Source: Garcia nutans (taxonomy: Eukaryota > Streptophyta > Magnoliopsida > Malpighiales > Euphorbiaceae). From it: 64,000 nucleotides of DNA. This document shows positions 38,764 through 51,430 of this stretch, piece by piece. Position numbers and translations under genes: made by a program. The stretch covers positions 682,001 to 746,000 of the forward strand of contig CANTUV010000009.1 in the NCBI GenBank assembly GCA_947685225.1, read 5' to 3'. The first letter of the stretch is position 1. The number at the start of each line of letters is the position of its first letter. The notes beneath the pieces were generated by a model that did not search any database, was not told the DNA's origin, and saw only the letters and a program-made list of their open reading frames with translations.

Positions 38764-40519
38764 CTTTCTCACTCTTAACCTTTTTTCTTGTATGTACTCA
38801 TTCTCTAACCATTAGTCTCCATTGAGATTGAGGTTTGTGTCTATTACCTGTCATGCAGATCTGATAGGATGAGAAATGTAACCATACAAGGTCTTTAGTT
38901 GTTGTCAGTTTCATGCCCCGCCATTTTTTTTCCTTTTCTTTTAGTTAATTAGATTTCAAAAAGGGCTAAGGGCGAGTCATGGCGAAAGTTGTAAAGTTCC
39001 CTTTAGTGACCTGTAAGTCATGGAATTGAATTAATCGATTATGAAATGCAAGAGAAAAATTATAGATTTCATCTAGATTTTTTTTTTAAACTTGAATCGC
39101 ATGGTCATATGATAATCTCAATTCTATATGGTCAAAACTCATGGATCGGTGATCATTTTCCTACCTTTTTTTAATTATTTGACAAAATCAATTGCAACAA
39201 TTTCCTGTTTATAATTGAAACTGGGTCATTCTTCATTGTTAATTTGTGACGTTGTAATCCCTTAAAAGTTATAGATTGTGCATGTTATGGCCTTTCTTTT
39301 GATTTTCTCTTCAGTTCTCTGACCAAAAGTTAACGTGGCGTATTATGTCAGGATGTAATGTCATGTCGGCTTCTATTATTCTCGTTACATAATAAAAAAG
39401 CATTATGTATACACCACATGAAACTTTAGATCTGATGTTTATTGAACAACCAATGAGTTCCAAAGCTGAGGCTAGATGTTGGCATCTTTGGTGTGTATTT
39501 AATTAATTAATCGATTAAATTAATTAATTAATTAAATTAATTTTTTTATAATAAATTTTTTTTAAAATAAAAAATTAATATAATTAAATAAAATTTATTA
39601 AAAAATTAAAAAATAATTTTATTTTATAATAAAAATTTATATTTATAGTAGAAAAATTAATATAATTAAAAAATTAAATAAAAAATAATAATTAAAAAAT
39701 TAAAAAAATTAATTAATGATTAATCTATTAAATTGAACTATTTAATAATTAAACAAATTAAAAATTAAATTTATATAAAATTTTGACCGAATTAATTAAA
39801 TTTTATAAATTCAGTTAATCCAGTTAAATTTTTAGTCGACCGATTTTACGTACCCTGATAATAACACAAAGATAAAAGAAACATGCCCTCACCGCCGACA
39901 TGAATTTAGATGTAACCTTTCGCTTTCAAGGGACAAAAAATAAAAATATAAATAAAGGCAACAGCTTTTATTAAACTGACAGATGAGATGAGCAAGCAAT
40001 AAAGAGCCCACTGCTAGACATTGCATATTTATATTAATTAAAAAAAACAGAATTATTGTTTGAACTTAGAAAACATTGCATACGACTGAGCCAAGTGCCA
40101 AAGATGGCAAGATCTAATCTTCATTTCAATTAATGACCAAAAAAAAATCTTCATTTCAATTTGCACTGCTATTTAACTAACGAAAATGAAATGCCCTGCT
40201 GTTTTAACATTTTAAAATTGAAACTGCACTCTGAGCTTACTGACACCAACAGCTGCAGTCTGCAGATACTTTGCTATACTCTGATTTGAGTTAAAAGTAA
40301 ATTGGTTTTGTACAAAGTCCATGTCTTTTCCTAACCTTCCCAAAAATGACCCATTTTAAAGGTTTAGATTGAGACATTGTTTTGTAGGTTTGATTAACAT
40401 AAAATTGAATTCTTCAAAATAAAAAATAAAAATAAAAATTGAAGACTTAAAAAAAAAGAAAATATTCCTTCTTTAAAAAGAAAAGAAAAGAAAAACTATA
40501 AATCCAATACATAATTTGG
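38764..40519. other. 3' flank of the BORCS5-like gene and intergenic DNA
   Basis: The first few hundred bases are probable 3' UTR. 39500-39850 is AT-rich with repeated attaatta. No gene is seen. Confidence 0.5.
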
Positions 40520-40952
40520 ATACTATAATAAAGTGGTGCTTGATTTAAGATAGAAATGGTTTATTTCTATTATTGTTATTTGATTAGATAAAATATATAT
40601 TGTAAAAAGAATTTTATTATCTTATAAATGGTAATAAGTTATTACACACCGCTTTCTCGTTAATTAATTTTGATTCATGACAAGATTAAAATTAAAAAGC
40701 ATATCACACACAAAATTGAATCAATCCTCCCCATCAAATTTTTTTGTTATGTATATTTTTTCTCATCAATCAATTAAATTAATGTATATTATATTTATAA
40801 ATGAAATTTATTATAATATTTTTTGGTATATATATAATATAAAATTGTCTATTGATTCCAATCCAATTTTATTATAATTCAAACAAAATTTAATTTCAGA
40901 TAAATAGTCATTCAATTCAGTTTCATTTCTTGTCTAATGAATACTATAATAA
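40520..40952. mobile_element. Possible small non-autonomous element
   Basis: The 12-bp direct repeat atactataataa occurs at 40520-40531 and 40941-40952. The 409-bp interior begins agtggtgcttgatttaaga and shares short AT-rich motifs with the repeats at 63.5-64 kb. Terminal inverted repeats are weak. Confidence 0.3.
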
Positions 40953-41399
40953 GGATCATAATTAACTTGTATGAGATATGGTACTGGGAGTTACGCAATG
41001 AATTGTCATTGATGCTTTATTTATAATTAGGAAAAATAAAAAAAAATATTTAAAAAACTACTGAAAATTAGGAGTTTCCAATCACAAGTAATTAGAAGAA
41101 AAAGACAAATAATTTAACATAAACTTTCACAAATTGAATGAATTTGATTCCGATATTTGATTTTCAGATAATTAAACAACAAATGAACATTAACCCACAT
41201 TAACCCAAGATCACACATTTCCAACAAGATAAAAATAAATTATCCACCTCCTTGAAACAAAATCATTATCATGCTATATTAACCACTAACTATAATCTAA
41301 TGCGTCGAAGTTTCAACATTTTACCTCAATAAACTCAATTTGCTATTATGATTTGAATAGAACTTGTAAAAACCAGAACAAGACAAGCTAAAGTCAACA
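40953..41399. other. 3' flank of the GMD gene
   Basis: This is an AT-rich non-coding stretch that probably includes the GMD 3' UTR. Confidence 0.5.
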
Positions 41400-42526
41400 T
41401 CAAGGCTGTTGCTGAGCATCCATATAACCAGCATCAACAAGCACCTTCTCTCTTTTAGCTAACTCAACATCTTCATCTACCATCATCTTCACCAATTGTT
41501 CAAATCCCACTTTTGGCTTCCACCCAAGAATGTTTCTCGCTCTACTTGAATCCCCTTTCAAATTATCCACCTCTGATGGCCTAAAATACCTCTTATCAAT
41601 CACCACATGATCTTTCCAGTTCAAACCCACATACCCAAATGCCACTTCCAAGAATTCCTCCACCGTGTGCGACTCTTCTGTTGCCACTACATAATCATCT
41701 GGTTTCTCTTGCTGCAACATCATCCACATTGCTTCTACATAATCCCCTGCAAATCCCCAATCTCTTGACGCACTCAAATTACCCAAAAACAATTTACTTT
41801 GCAATCCAGTCTTAATTCTCCCAACAGCTCTAGTAATCTTTCTAGTTACAAAATTTTCCCCACGTCTTGGCGATTCATGGTTAAACAAGGTCCCATTACA
41901 AGCAAATAACCCATAAGCCTCACGGTAATTCACAGTGTACCAATGAGCAGCACATTTTGACGCTGCATATGGAGATCTAGGATGAAACGATGACGTTTCA
42001 GATTGAGGAGGAGGAGTAGATCCAAACATCTCCGATGATCCAGCCTGATAATACCGGATATGACTCTTCCAGTAGCGGCGATATGAGATCTGACAGCTTC
42101 AAGGAGGCGAAGAGCACCAGTAGCCACCACGTCAGCAGTATAATCAGGAATTTCAAAAGAGACAGCAACATGAGATTGGGCAGCGAGATTATAAACCTCG
42201 TCGGGAAGAATGGTGTCGAGCCACCGCCGGAGAGAGGAGGCGTCGGTGAGATCAGCGTAGTGTAGCTTCATACGAGCTTTATGCGTATTGTGAGGATCGA
42301 TGTAGATATGGTTAATGCGTTGAGTATTGAAATTAGATGACCGGCGGATCAGGCCATGAACCTCGTAGCCTTTGTTAAGGAGAAATTCCGTCAAGTAAGA
42401 ACCGTCTTGGCCAGTTATGCCGGTAATGAGTGCAATTCTGGGCTTTTGAGTAGTATCGCCGGTGGCGTTGGCGCCGCCATTGACAGTGGAGGATCCGGAT
42501 CTGGCTGTGTCGTTTTCAGTTGCCAT
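41400..42526 (-). pseudogene. GMD1: GDP-mannose 4,6-dehydratase (GMD/MUR1 type) with a 1-nt frameshift
   Basis: Converts GDP-D-mannose to GDP-4-keto-6-deoxy-D-mannose, the first step to GDP-L-fucose for cell-wall and glycoprotein fucosylation; cytosolic. The gene is intronless, as in Arabidopsis. Start at 42526 (MATENDTARSG), stop at 41402-41400. The Rossmann motif TGITGQDG sits near residue 37, with the RRSSNFNT loop, HYADLTD, NLAAQSHVAVSF, the catalytic YAASK, and GNLSASRDWGFAGDYVEAMW. The total is 1,127 nt, one short of a 375-codon frame. At about 42068-42064 GGAAGAGTCATATC stands where the family needs one more base (GGA AGA AGT CAT ATC), so the frame breaks at residue 153-154. Everything on both sides is fully conserved, which suggests a very recent lesion or a sequencing error in a functional gene. 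Confidence 0.93.
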
Positions 42527-42539
42527 TGGCTGATCTGAG

Positions 42540-43114
42540 AAATCAGAAGAAGATTGAGAAATGAGAAAAGCAGAGTAGACGACATTTTTGGCTAATGCAA
42601 AGAGAGGTTTAATAGAGGGATTGCCGTGGCAGAGAAGGTCAATTTGGTCAATTTCTGAGAAATTATTTGGTCAATTTCTGACAAATTATTTGGTCAATTT
42701 TTTCTTGAAATTACTGTTTTAACCTTGCTTATTTACATTAACGTAGATTTGGATTTTTTTTTACTGATTAAATATTTTTTTACATGGAATTTTAATTTAA
42801 CTTTTTATATATTTAATATGGATTAACATCACCGATTCTCTCTAGTTTTTATACTTATTTCATTAAAATCCTTTCCATTAAAATATCTAATTACATTTTT
42901 TGGGGGGAGTAGATGGTAATAAAAGAGAGAGTTTGATAGAGAGTATTTTAAAAAGAGAAATAGAGTTAGTAGAATATTGCAATTTTAATTCTAAAATAAA
43001 TATTTTCTTTGTGAATTGAGAATAATTTTTTTTAATTTAAGTTTTTTTTTTAAAAGTTAGAGTTTTGGAATTAGAAATAAAGAAGGTAAGAGTATTTTTT
43101 ATTTTACTTTAGCC
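42540..43114. other. GMD upstream region and AT-rich DNA
   Basis: The first 100-150 bp is the likely GMD leader and promoter. A short repeat, ttatttggtcaatttctga, occurs two to three times around 42640-42700. Otherwise nothing is recognised. Confidence 0.5.
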
Positions 43115-45461
43115 TATGGTTTGATTCTGGCAAATACATATTTTATAAAAAAGGAATCACATCTAGTGACATTTAAAAGTAGGCAAAATAGAAGTCAAAT
43201 TGATTTTATACTCACAAGAAAAGCCAATCGAACTCGATGCAAGGATTGTAAGTTTATTCCAAGTGAGGCTTTGACTACTCAACATAGGTTAGTAGTTTTG
43301 GATATCAAGTTTAAGAAGTTGACTAGTAGGCCAAGGAGAAACAATAGTCCTAAGATTAGGTGGTGGACTTTAAAAGGTGAAAAATAATTGTTGTTCAATA
43401 ATGAGTTGGTCAAAGCTGGAGTTTGGGAGGAAGATGTGAGTATGTCATCAAATGATATGTGGATATGCATGTCTACAACTATTAAAAGAGTAGCTAGAAA
43501 GATTCTTGGAGAATCTAAAGGGTGTGAACATCTCTCGAAGGAGTCTTGGTGGTGGAATGAGGAAGTGCAAAAAGCGGTAAGAAATAAAAGGGAATGACAT
43601 AAGAGTTTGCCCAAGTGTAATAACAATGATGCTTTTGAGCAGTACAAACAAGCAAAAAAAATGTTAAAAGGCAGTTAGTTAAACAAGAGCGCAATCTTTA
43701 GAAAGTTTGTATGAGAAACTTGAAACAAAAGAATGAGAAAAAGTTATCTATAAATTTGCTAATATAAGAGAAAAATATTATGATTTAAACCAAATTAAGT
43801 GCATTAAAAATAAAGAGAATAAGGTTCTGGTTCAAGAAGAGGATATTAAGGAATGATGGAGAATCTATTTTGAGGAACTTCTTAATAGTAACCATAGTGA
43901 TAACATTGAGGGTTTAGACGTTAGGCCGGAGAAAAATATGAAATACACTAGACGGATTAGATTTTTGAAAATTAAAGAAGTTTTGAAGAGGATGAAAGTT
44001 GGTAAAGTCTGTGGACTAGATGAGATACCTATTGAGGTTTGGAAATGTTTGGGAGATACAGGAGTTACATGATTGACATATTTGTTCAATAAGATTTTAA
44101 GTTCAAAGAAAATGCCTAATGAATGGAGACAAAGTAATTTGATACCTATTTTTAAGAATAAAGGAAATATTCAGAATTGCTCAAATTATAGAGGTATAAA
44201 GCTTATAAGTCACACTATGAAATTGTGGGAAAGAGTTGTGGAATACCGTTTGCGGTTAGATACTTGTATCTCCTCAAATCAGTTTGGCTTTATGCCTGGT
44301 CGATCAACTATGGAAGCTATTTTTCTTATAAGATATTTGATGGAAAAGTATAGAGATATGAAGAAGGACTTACATATGGTTTTTATTAACTTGGAAAAGG
44401 CGTATGATAGAGTCCCTATAGAAGTTTTATGGTGGGTCCTAGAGCGTAGGGGAATATCTATACGATATATCCAAGTCTTGAAGGATATGTATGAGGGAGC
44501 TACCATCAGTATCCACACCGTGAGAGGGGATACTAAGAATTTTTTTTGTTTTTATTGGATTACACCAAGGTTCAACTTTGAGCCCTTATCTTTTCGCCTT
44601 GGTCATGGATGAGCTAACAAGACATATACAGGATGACATCCCTTGGTATATGATGTTTGCAGATGATATTGTATTAATAGATGAGACTCAAGCAGGGATA
44701 AATCAAAAAGTTGGAGTTATGGAGAAGCACTTTGGAATCTAAGAGTTTTAAGCTAAGTAAGACTAAGACTGAGTATATGCATTGCAGATTTAATAGCGAG
44801 AATAGAGAAAGAGGCAAAATTATTTTAGACGGAATAACAGTGCCTCATAGTACTTATTTTAGATATCTTGGCTCAATTCTTCAAGAAGATGGGGGTTGTG
44901 AAGAAGATGTAAATCATAGGATTAAAGCTAGTTGGATGAAGTGGAGGGGTGCTACAGGAGTTCTATGTGATCGAAAGATACCAATTAAATTAAAAGGAAA
45001 ATTTTACCGCACTGTAATACGGCCTGCTATGATATATGGTAGTGAATGTTGGGCAGTAAAAGGACAACACATAAGTAAAATGCATGTTGCGGAAATGAGA
45101 ATGATAAGATGGATGTGTGGTCATACTAGGATGGATAGAATCCGCAATGAGTGTATCAAAAAAAAAGTTGGGGTAGCACCTATTGAGGATAAGATAAGAG
45201 AGCATAGATTGAGATGGTTTGACCATGTGAAATGAAGACCTAGCGATGCGCCAGTTAGAAAAACCGAACAAGTTAAAGTAGATATAACTAAGAGAGGCAG
45301 AGGTAGGCCTAAACTGACTTGGTCAAAGGTGGTCCAAAATGATCTTATGATGTTACATCTATCAGAAAAGATAGACTTAAATCGTATTGAGTGGAAAAAA
45401 AGAATTCATATAACCGACCCCAATTAATTTGAGATTAAGGCTTTGTTGTTGTTGTTGTATT
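43115..45461 (+). mobile_element. RTE-clade LINE, 5'-truncated and decayed
   Basis: The copy begins inside the endonuclease (HLVTFKSRQNRSQIDFILTR, TTQHRLVVLDI), then has RT motifs (NQFGFMPGRSTMEAI, NLEKAYDRVPIEVLWW, MMFADDIVLIDE) and the conserved RTE C-terminus (YFRYLGSILQEDGG, KLKGKFYRTVIRPAMIYGSE, GRGRPKLTW). It ends in (TTG)n at about 45444-45456, typical of plant RTE elements. Several stops and frameshifts (for example after 43386, near 43598, 44540-44612 and about 44742) break the single ORF. A related, internally deleted copy lies at 62106-63435. Confidence 0.9.
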
Positions 45462-47149
45462 CACGGTCTAGGATAATATTTAAGATTTATGGTGAACCTT
45501 TTTTTATTGTAATATTTAAGATTAGAATAGAAAGAAATTGAATATTGGTGAATTTTTTTTGTGATAAATTGAAGTTCAAAAATTTTAATGATATAAGTAA
45601 TAAAATACAATATATATAATATGAAAGTAATGGAACATAAATTGAACAATTTTGCTTCATTTTCATTATTTTCCATAGGCTAAAAATAGAAAAATAATAA
45701 TATTCTCAAAGCCAATTTTATTAATAACTTAAATCAAGAAAAGACATTCAAATTATTTTTGACGGTCTAATAAAAATTAATTATCTTAATTTTCTAAATA
45801 AATTTTATTTCGACCTAAATAAGATAATTTAGCATTTTTAGAATTACTTGCAATTTAGCATTTTTAGAATTACTTGCCTACATACTTTCAATCAAACACT
45901 CCCTATATGCCAATTCATATTGATTTTATACATTAATTGAGAGATATTATTTTATAAATGTTTTTCAATTATTAAAATTCCACTTTTCTCTCTTAAAAGA
46001 TAATCTGGTAGAATCATAATTTTAAATTGGAAAAGGGAGTCTGTAGTTGGAATACATTTTAAATTGATAAAAATTTATAAATAATAATATATCATTTTAA
46101 TGTAAATTAAAATTATTCAAATATCAAAATATCAAAATAACTTTGCATTAATTCTGAATTAAATAAAAAATAGATTTTTTTTTGGGGTCAAAAATCACAT
46201 TTTGTTTTATTACATTGTGTACCATAGCTACGACTTACCAAAAGCACAAATTGTTACCTGGTGGAGGAGAAACTTATATGGCGATTAAGTGAACCACAAA
46301 CAATGAACACCCATAATCCCATGACACAACCAGAACACTTCACTCCCTAACTAGCCAACATCAATAGCTCTGCAGTAACTTCAGCATCCTACAAAACCCA
46401 GACCATATCTGCTGAAAAATTCAAGGCTTCAGCTGATCAAAAAAAAAAAAAAATCAAGCCTTCTGCAACTCAGCAATAGTCAGCAGCAAGCTCCACAATC
46501 TGATAAGCAGCAGCAGACCATTAGTTCCAGCAGCTGACCACATTTACAATATCAGCAGCCCCCAACATACCAGCATTCAAGTGCTTGCATGACCAGCCCA
46601 GCAGACAACTCCCAGCGCCTGGCCACCTGCACAGCAACTAAAACCACCCATCACCAGCCAGAGAACAGCAGTGCGGTGCTCGATTCTACTCCCCAAGACC
46701 AGCCCTCTGCATTTCAGAACAAATTATCCCCTGGTACTAGCAATCACAACAGATAACAGTAGCCACCACAGCTTCCAGCCAAACACAGGCATGCCACCGA
46801 ATACTACTGTTTACCTGCAAGTCTATATATACCAGAGCATGATACAAGCTCAGCCAGCATAGATCATATCCAAACTTATACAACATAATTACACCTCGAA
46901 TACTCCAAGAACTCCACCTAGCATTTATGCTACCATTGGAGATTTATCTCCTCATTTTCTGCTGAGATACAAACATATCAAAGGATTTCCTTCTTATGTG
47001 TGTGTGTGTGTGTGTATATATAACAAAAAGACGATTTAAAAAGTAAAATTTAACATCATATTACGATTGAAAGAATGCACACAAAACTATTGCACCCTTC
47101 TTGATATTGTTTAGCTAAACTATTGTATTTGTTTTTTAATTTCTATAGA
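45462..47149. other. Intergenic DNA, unclassified
   Basis: 45470-46170 is AT-rich. 46170-46990 has a more balanced base composition, many CAGCAG/CCAGC words and no convincing ORF, and ends at a (TG)n run (46998-47015). It looks like old inserted DNA of unknown origin. Confidence 0.4.
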
Positions 47150-47226
47150 AGGAGATGTGTCTAGCCATGGGATTCTGCTATTAGAAATATTTGCAGGAAG
47201 GAAACCAACAGATAACCTTTTCAGAC
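47150..47226 (+). pseudogene. LRR receptor-like kinase fragment (kinase subdomain IX)
   Basis: After an intron-acceptor-like tttaatttctatag the sequence encodes EGDVSSHGILLLEIFAGRKPTDNLF, close to the GDVYSYGILLLE-x-TGKRPTD signature of plant LRR-RLKs. Nothing else of the kinase is visible on either side, so it is a small exon relic. Confidence 0.7.
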
Positions 47227-47230
47227 CCCA

Positions 47231-47660
47231 TAACCCATTTCTTAAATCTTCAAGCATCTTATAAAAAATACAGTACTAAAACTTGAAAATTCATATTCAA
47301 TTAGAAATTTTGTGAATACCCATTTCTTCAATCTTCAAGTTATAGAAAATGCAGTACTAAAACTTGAAAATCCACATTCAATCAGAAATTTTGTGAATGC
47401 CCATTTCTTCGATCTTCAAGCATCTTACAGAAAAATACAGTACTAAAACTTGAAAATCTACATTCAATTAGAAATTTTGTGAATACCCATTCCATTTCTT
47501 CAATCTTCAAGCATCTTATAGAAAATACAGTACTGAAACTTGAAAATCCACATTCAATTAGAAATTTTGTGAATACCCATTTCCTCAATCTTCAAGCATC
47601 TTATAGAAAATACAGTCCTAAAACTTGAAAAAAATCCACATTCAATTAGAAATTTTGTGA
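47231..47660. repeat. About five tandem copies of an 85-95 bp unit
   Basis: The unit contains cttcaagcatcttatagaaa, acagtactaaaacttgaaaa and cattcaattagaaattttg. Copies start near 47233, 47318, 47398, 47488 and 47577. The array begins directly after the RLK relic and ends about 65 bp from the RPL12 stop codon, so RPL12 transcripts may run into it. Confidence 0.85.
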
Positions 47661-47724
47661 AATCAATTACATTTTTGAAATTAACAAAATACTAAAAAGC
47701 ACATAATTAACCTCTAATTCTGCT

Positions 47725-48285
47725 TCAAGCAATAGAGATTTTAGCTCCAGCCTCTTCCAGCTGTTTCTTAGCATCCTCCGCCTCCTCTTTCGAAACTCCT
47801 TCTTTAAACTTCTTAGGTAACCCTTCAATCAGCTCCTTAGCCTCTTTCAATGCCAAGCTCGTCAATGCCCTAACCGCTTTAATCACTGCAATTCTCGCAT
47901 TTGACGGCACCTCATTGATTACCACATCGAATTCTGTTTTCTCCTCCACAGCTGCTTCTCCGGCTTCTGGAGCTGGTCCAGGGGCTGCAACAACAGCTGC
48001 TGGGGCGAAGGCAGCGGCGGAGACTCCGAGCTTGTCCTGGAGGTAATCGACAAGGGTACGGGCCTCCTCGAGTGTCAAAGAGGATATTGCGGCACCGAGT
48101 TCTTCGATTTTCTCAGGAGCGGAAACGGCGGAGATGGGACGGAGGTGGGTAAGGGTGGAGGATGAGGAGAAATTGGAGCGGAGAGGGAATTCAATGAAGA
48201 ATTTTTTGGTGCGGGAAAGTGTAGGATAAGAAGATGGGGAAGAGAGAGTGAGTGTTGCTGTTGAAGTGAGAGATGCTGCAGCCAT
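47725..48285 (-). CDS. RPL12: Chloroplast 50S ribosomal protein L12
   Basis: Stalk protein of the plastid ribosome that recruits translation factors. Intronless, 186 aa. The start is the ATG at 48285 (MAAASLTSTATLTLSS); the frame is open upstream but has no other ATG. Residues 1 to about 55 form a Ser/Thr-rich chloroplast transit peptide. The mature protein has the L12 N-terminal dimerisation domain (EKIEELGAAISSLTLEEART), an Ala/Pro/Glu hinge (AAFAPAAVVAAPGPAPEAGE) and the C-terminal factor-binding domain (EFDVVINEVPSNARIAVIKAV to KKQLEEAGAKISIA). Stop at 47727-47725. Nothing looks damaged. Nuclear-encoded single-exon RPL12 genes are usual in plants. Confidence 0.96.
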   Translation of the reverse strand: MAAASLTSTATLTLSSPSSYPTLSRTKKFFIEFPLRSNFSSSSTLTHLRPISAVSAPEKIEELGAAISSLTLEEARTLVDYLQDKLGVSAAAFAPAAVVAAPGPAPEAGEAAVEEKTEFDVVINEVPSNARIAVIKAVRALTSLALKEAKELIEGLPKKFKEGVSKEEAEDAKKQLEEAGAKISIA

Positions 48286-48576
48286 TGCTGTGTTATCTCT
48301 CTGTGAACTATTGGGAGAGTTCAAGAGAACGCCAGTGGATTTTGGAGAGGGGGGATAGGATAAGGAAGCAGATAAAGGTTTACGGGGGCAGGGCAGCGGT
48401 GTTAAATGTGAAATGTGAAATTTTATATATTTTATAATTATATTCTTTTTTTTTTTGACACTAATATAATTATATTCTTTTTATTTTTTGAGAATAATGT
48501 AAATTTATTAACTTAGTAAAAGAAAATGAAGAAAGAAGTATATACTAACAGCCTAGCCAGCAGGCTAACCCCTTGC

Positions 48577-49724
48577 ACTCTATGCAGGCCCGGCCTTTAT
48601 CAGGAGCAACCTGAGCAATTGCTCAGGGCCTCCAACCCACAGCTGCTGATAGGCTTAGAAGCATGGTTTTAAATTGTAGGTGCAATGTTAGTGTCAGTCA
48701 AACTGCAAGAATTGCAACTGTTGCTATGATGATTTTCTTTTAAGGTCCAGTGGTTTTAAAAAATCCTGAATTTTCTTTTCTCCTGTGTTTTTAATTTTTA
48801 TCAATTTGGTTATAAGTTACTTTGTTATAATCATATATGACGATTTTGGCACTTACTTTAATATTGCAAGGGGATGGAGTTGATGACTTTTGACATGAAC
48901 TACGGTTGTTGACTTGGATGGTGTGGGCTCCTCTTCAGTCCTAAGAGTCGCGAAAGGTGGTGCTTTGCAATATTGGATATTAAAAAAGCATATTAAATTT
49001 TTGATAGTTTCATGAGGAGAGAGAACTTGCAAAACACCACTGTTCGGCAGATTTGGGACTCAAGTGGCACCTTCCAAATCAGTTTTGATGTTTGCTCTGC
49101 AACTTACTTGGATAAGATTGAAAAAAATAGATAGCTACGGTTGATTGGTACTGTTTTTTTCAGTAATGAAAGAAAAATTATTATAATCTATCTTTATATT
49201 TGGTGTTTTAAGTAGAAAAACAGCTTGTTGCAATGGAAAACAGTACAAAAATAGTTTTGCTCATTTTAATATTTTTCCAAAATATAGAGTTGTCAGGAAC
49301 CTGACTTATAAACAGAGGAGGAAGAAGAAGAAGAAGAGAGAAAGAGAAAGGAGAAGAAGAAGAAGAAGAGCAGCAGCAGAAGAAGAAGATGAAGATTATG
49401 AGAGAAAAATAAAGAGAGAAGATGAGAATCAGTTTGTATATTAATTTTTCAATGCTCCCTTTTACTGATTACATACTGAATTTATAATAAAAATGCTATT
49501 TCTCTCATTGGTTGCTTTTGTCACACAATTCACACACACATTCATAAAATTCTAGCTGTCACAACTAACTCAATTACCCCTTATTAGAACCCACAGCAGC
49601 AGCTGCCTTTCTCGAACCTATGAGCAACCTGAACAATTGCTAAAGCAACAAGAAACAGCTAGCTGTCTATACTTAAATTTTTGCTCAGGGCCCCTAAAAT
49701 GTCCGAGACGGCTCTGACTCTATA
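48577..49724. mobile_element. Non-autonomous hAT-like element with 8-bp target duplication
   Basis: The element spans 48585-49716 (1,132 bp). The left end CAGGCCCGGCC and the reverse complement of the right end CAGAGCCGTCTC fit hAT termini (CAGRGCCG). Just inside, both ends share subterminal words (gagcaattgctcagggcc on the left; tttgctcagggcccc on the right). Flanks are actctatg (48577-48584) and actctata (49717-49724), a 7/8 match. No transposase is visible; the interior has a GAA-rich tract at 49318-49392. Confidence 0.75.
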
Positions 49725-49806
49725 TGAACATTCTTCACTCTCAACATCACATAAAAGAATATCTAAAAGAAAGCTAAGAGATTGATTTTAAGACACGAAC
49801 CTAACA

Positions 49807-51430
49807 TTGTAATACCCATAATTTTATTGAAATATAAATAAATAAATAATTTAAAAGGTTAATTAAAGTATTAAAAGTTTTAAAAAATAAAATATATATG
49901 TCAAATCTATGTTAAATATATATAACATATAAATGTTATTAATAAAGAGTAAAATGTTAAAAAATTAAAAAGTCAAAAGTCAAAAGATAGAAAGTAAAAA
50001 AAAGTAAATAATAATAAGAATAACAATAACAATAATAATAACAATAACAATAATAATAATAATAATAATGAATAAAATAATAATAATAATAAATCAAATT
50101 TTAATTTATATTTGGGTGGTGGAAGATAAAATATAGTTATTAATAATTAATTAATTTAATTATTATATTATTATTATATCTATAAATGCATAGTTGAAAA
50201 AAAAAAGAAATGAAATTAAAAATAAAAAATTAGTTTCATCTTTTTCTTTCTCCTTCTCAAGGCTGACCATGGACGAGAATAGGATTTTTACTTCTTTCTT
50301 GCATCAAATTCTTCAAGTTTCTCAAATGAATTAAAAGAATTTTGAGAAAAACTCAAGGAAAATGTAAGCTTTCTTGGAATTTTAAGAAGTTTTTTTGAAA
50401 TTTGGATTATGTGTAATTTGAGTTTTTGAAGGAGGGTGCTATAATTGTTTAATGGGTTGTAATGAAGTTATTTGGATATATAGACAATAATTCTAGGGTT
50501 AGTTGATGGATTTATTTAGGTTTGATTGAAGTTTGAATGAAGTAGTAAGAGATTTAGGATTTTTATGAAATTTTTATAAAGAATAGATGTTAATTGTATT
50601 TAATTGTTTAAAATGTATTAGAATATAATTTTAAAGACGTAAATTAACTTAAAACATGATTTGGAATTGGTTAAAATAGATTTCTAGAATTAAAGGAGGT
50701 TAGGTTAATTTTTGAAAATTTGAAGGAAATATAATAAAATTAGTTTTGTTAGTTAAACTGTGTAGAATTATGATTCTAATGAGTTATTTTAACTTACAAT
50801 GTAGATAGAAATTGAGTAGAATTAAGTTGCCAAACCAAAATGTGAAGGGCATTGGTAGAAGTTAGTGTTTGGAAGAGAAACTGACTTATATTCCATCAAT
50901 TGTGAGATTAGTACATACTTTGATAACCAATTTTTTAATTGTATTGCTTTAAACATAATACATTGCATATGAATAAATATGTTATGATACCTGTATATGG
51001 ATGTTTGTGTGTGATAAGCATTGTTTAAAGAAACAATGCATAATTTGAATCAATGATGGCATGTTAAGCCATTAAAGAATGGCTTCTAATAATAATATGT
51101 ATAAAATATAAAAAAAAATGCTAATTATGCACTAATATGTGAAAAATGGCCACATTTATAATGTGAATAAAAATGATGTTGATTATGAATGGAAATTTGG
51201 AAAATGAATATAAAATGTGGAAAGATATGAAAAGTTAAATATTGTGAATGTGTATTGCATATTGCCTTATATAAAGTCTAGTTTAGAAAATTTATTTTTG
51301 AAATTGTTGGGCATGCCATACGCCTATGAGCTTGACACACTGGTATCACAGTTATAATTATGCTGTTAGACGAGATATGTTGGTGTCATAGTTATGGTTA
51401 TCCCTTAAGGCTAGACACGCTGGTATCAGT
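49807..51430. other. Unclassified repeat, possibly an old LTR
   Basis: The stretch starts near TGTAATACCC, a common start of plant Gypsy LTRs, and ends in short repeats of ctggtatcacagttat type (51345-51430) like those found in such LTRs. No second LTR, primer site or polyprotein is evident, and both ends are uncertain. A (ATA)n-rich tract lies at 50020-50090. Confidence 0.3.
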
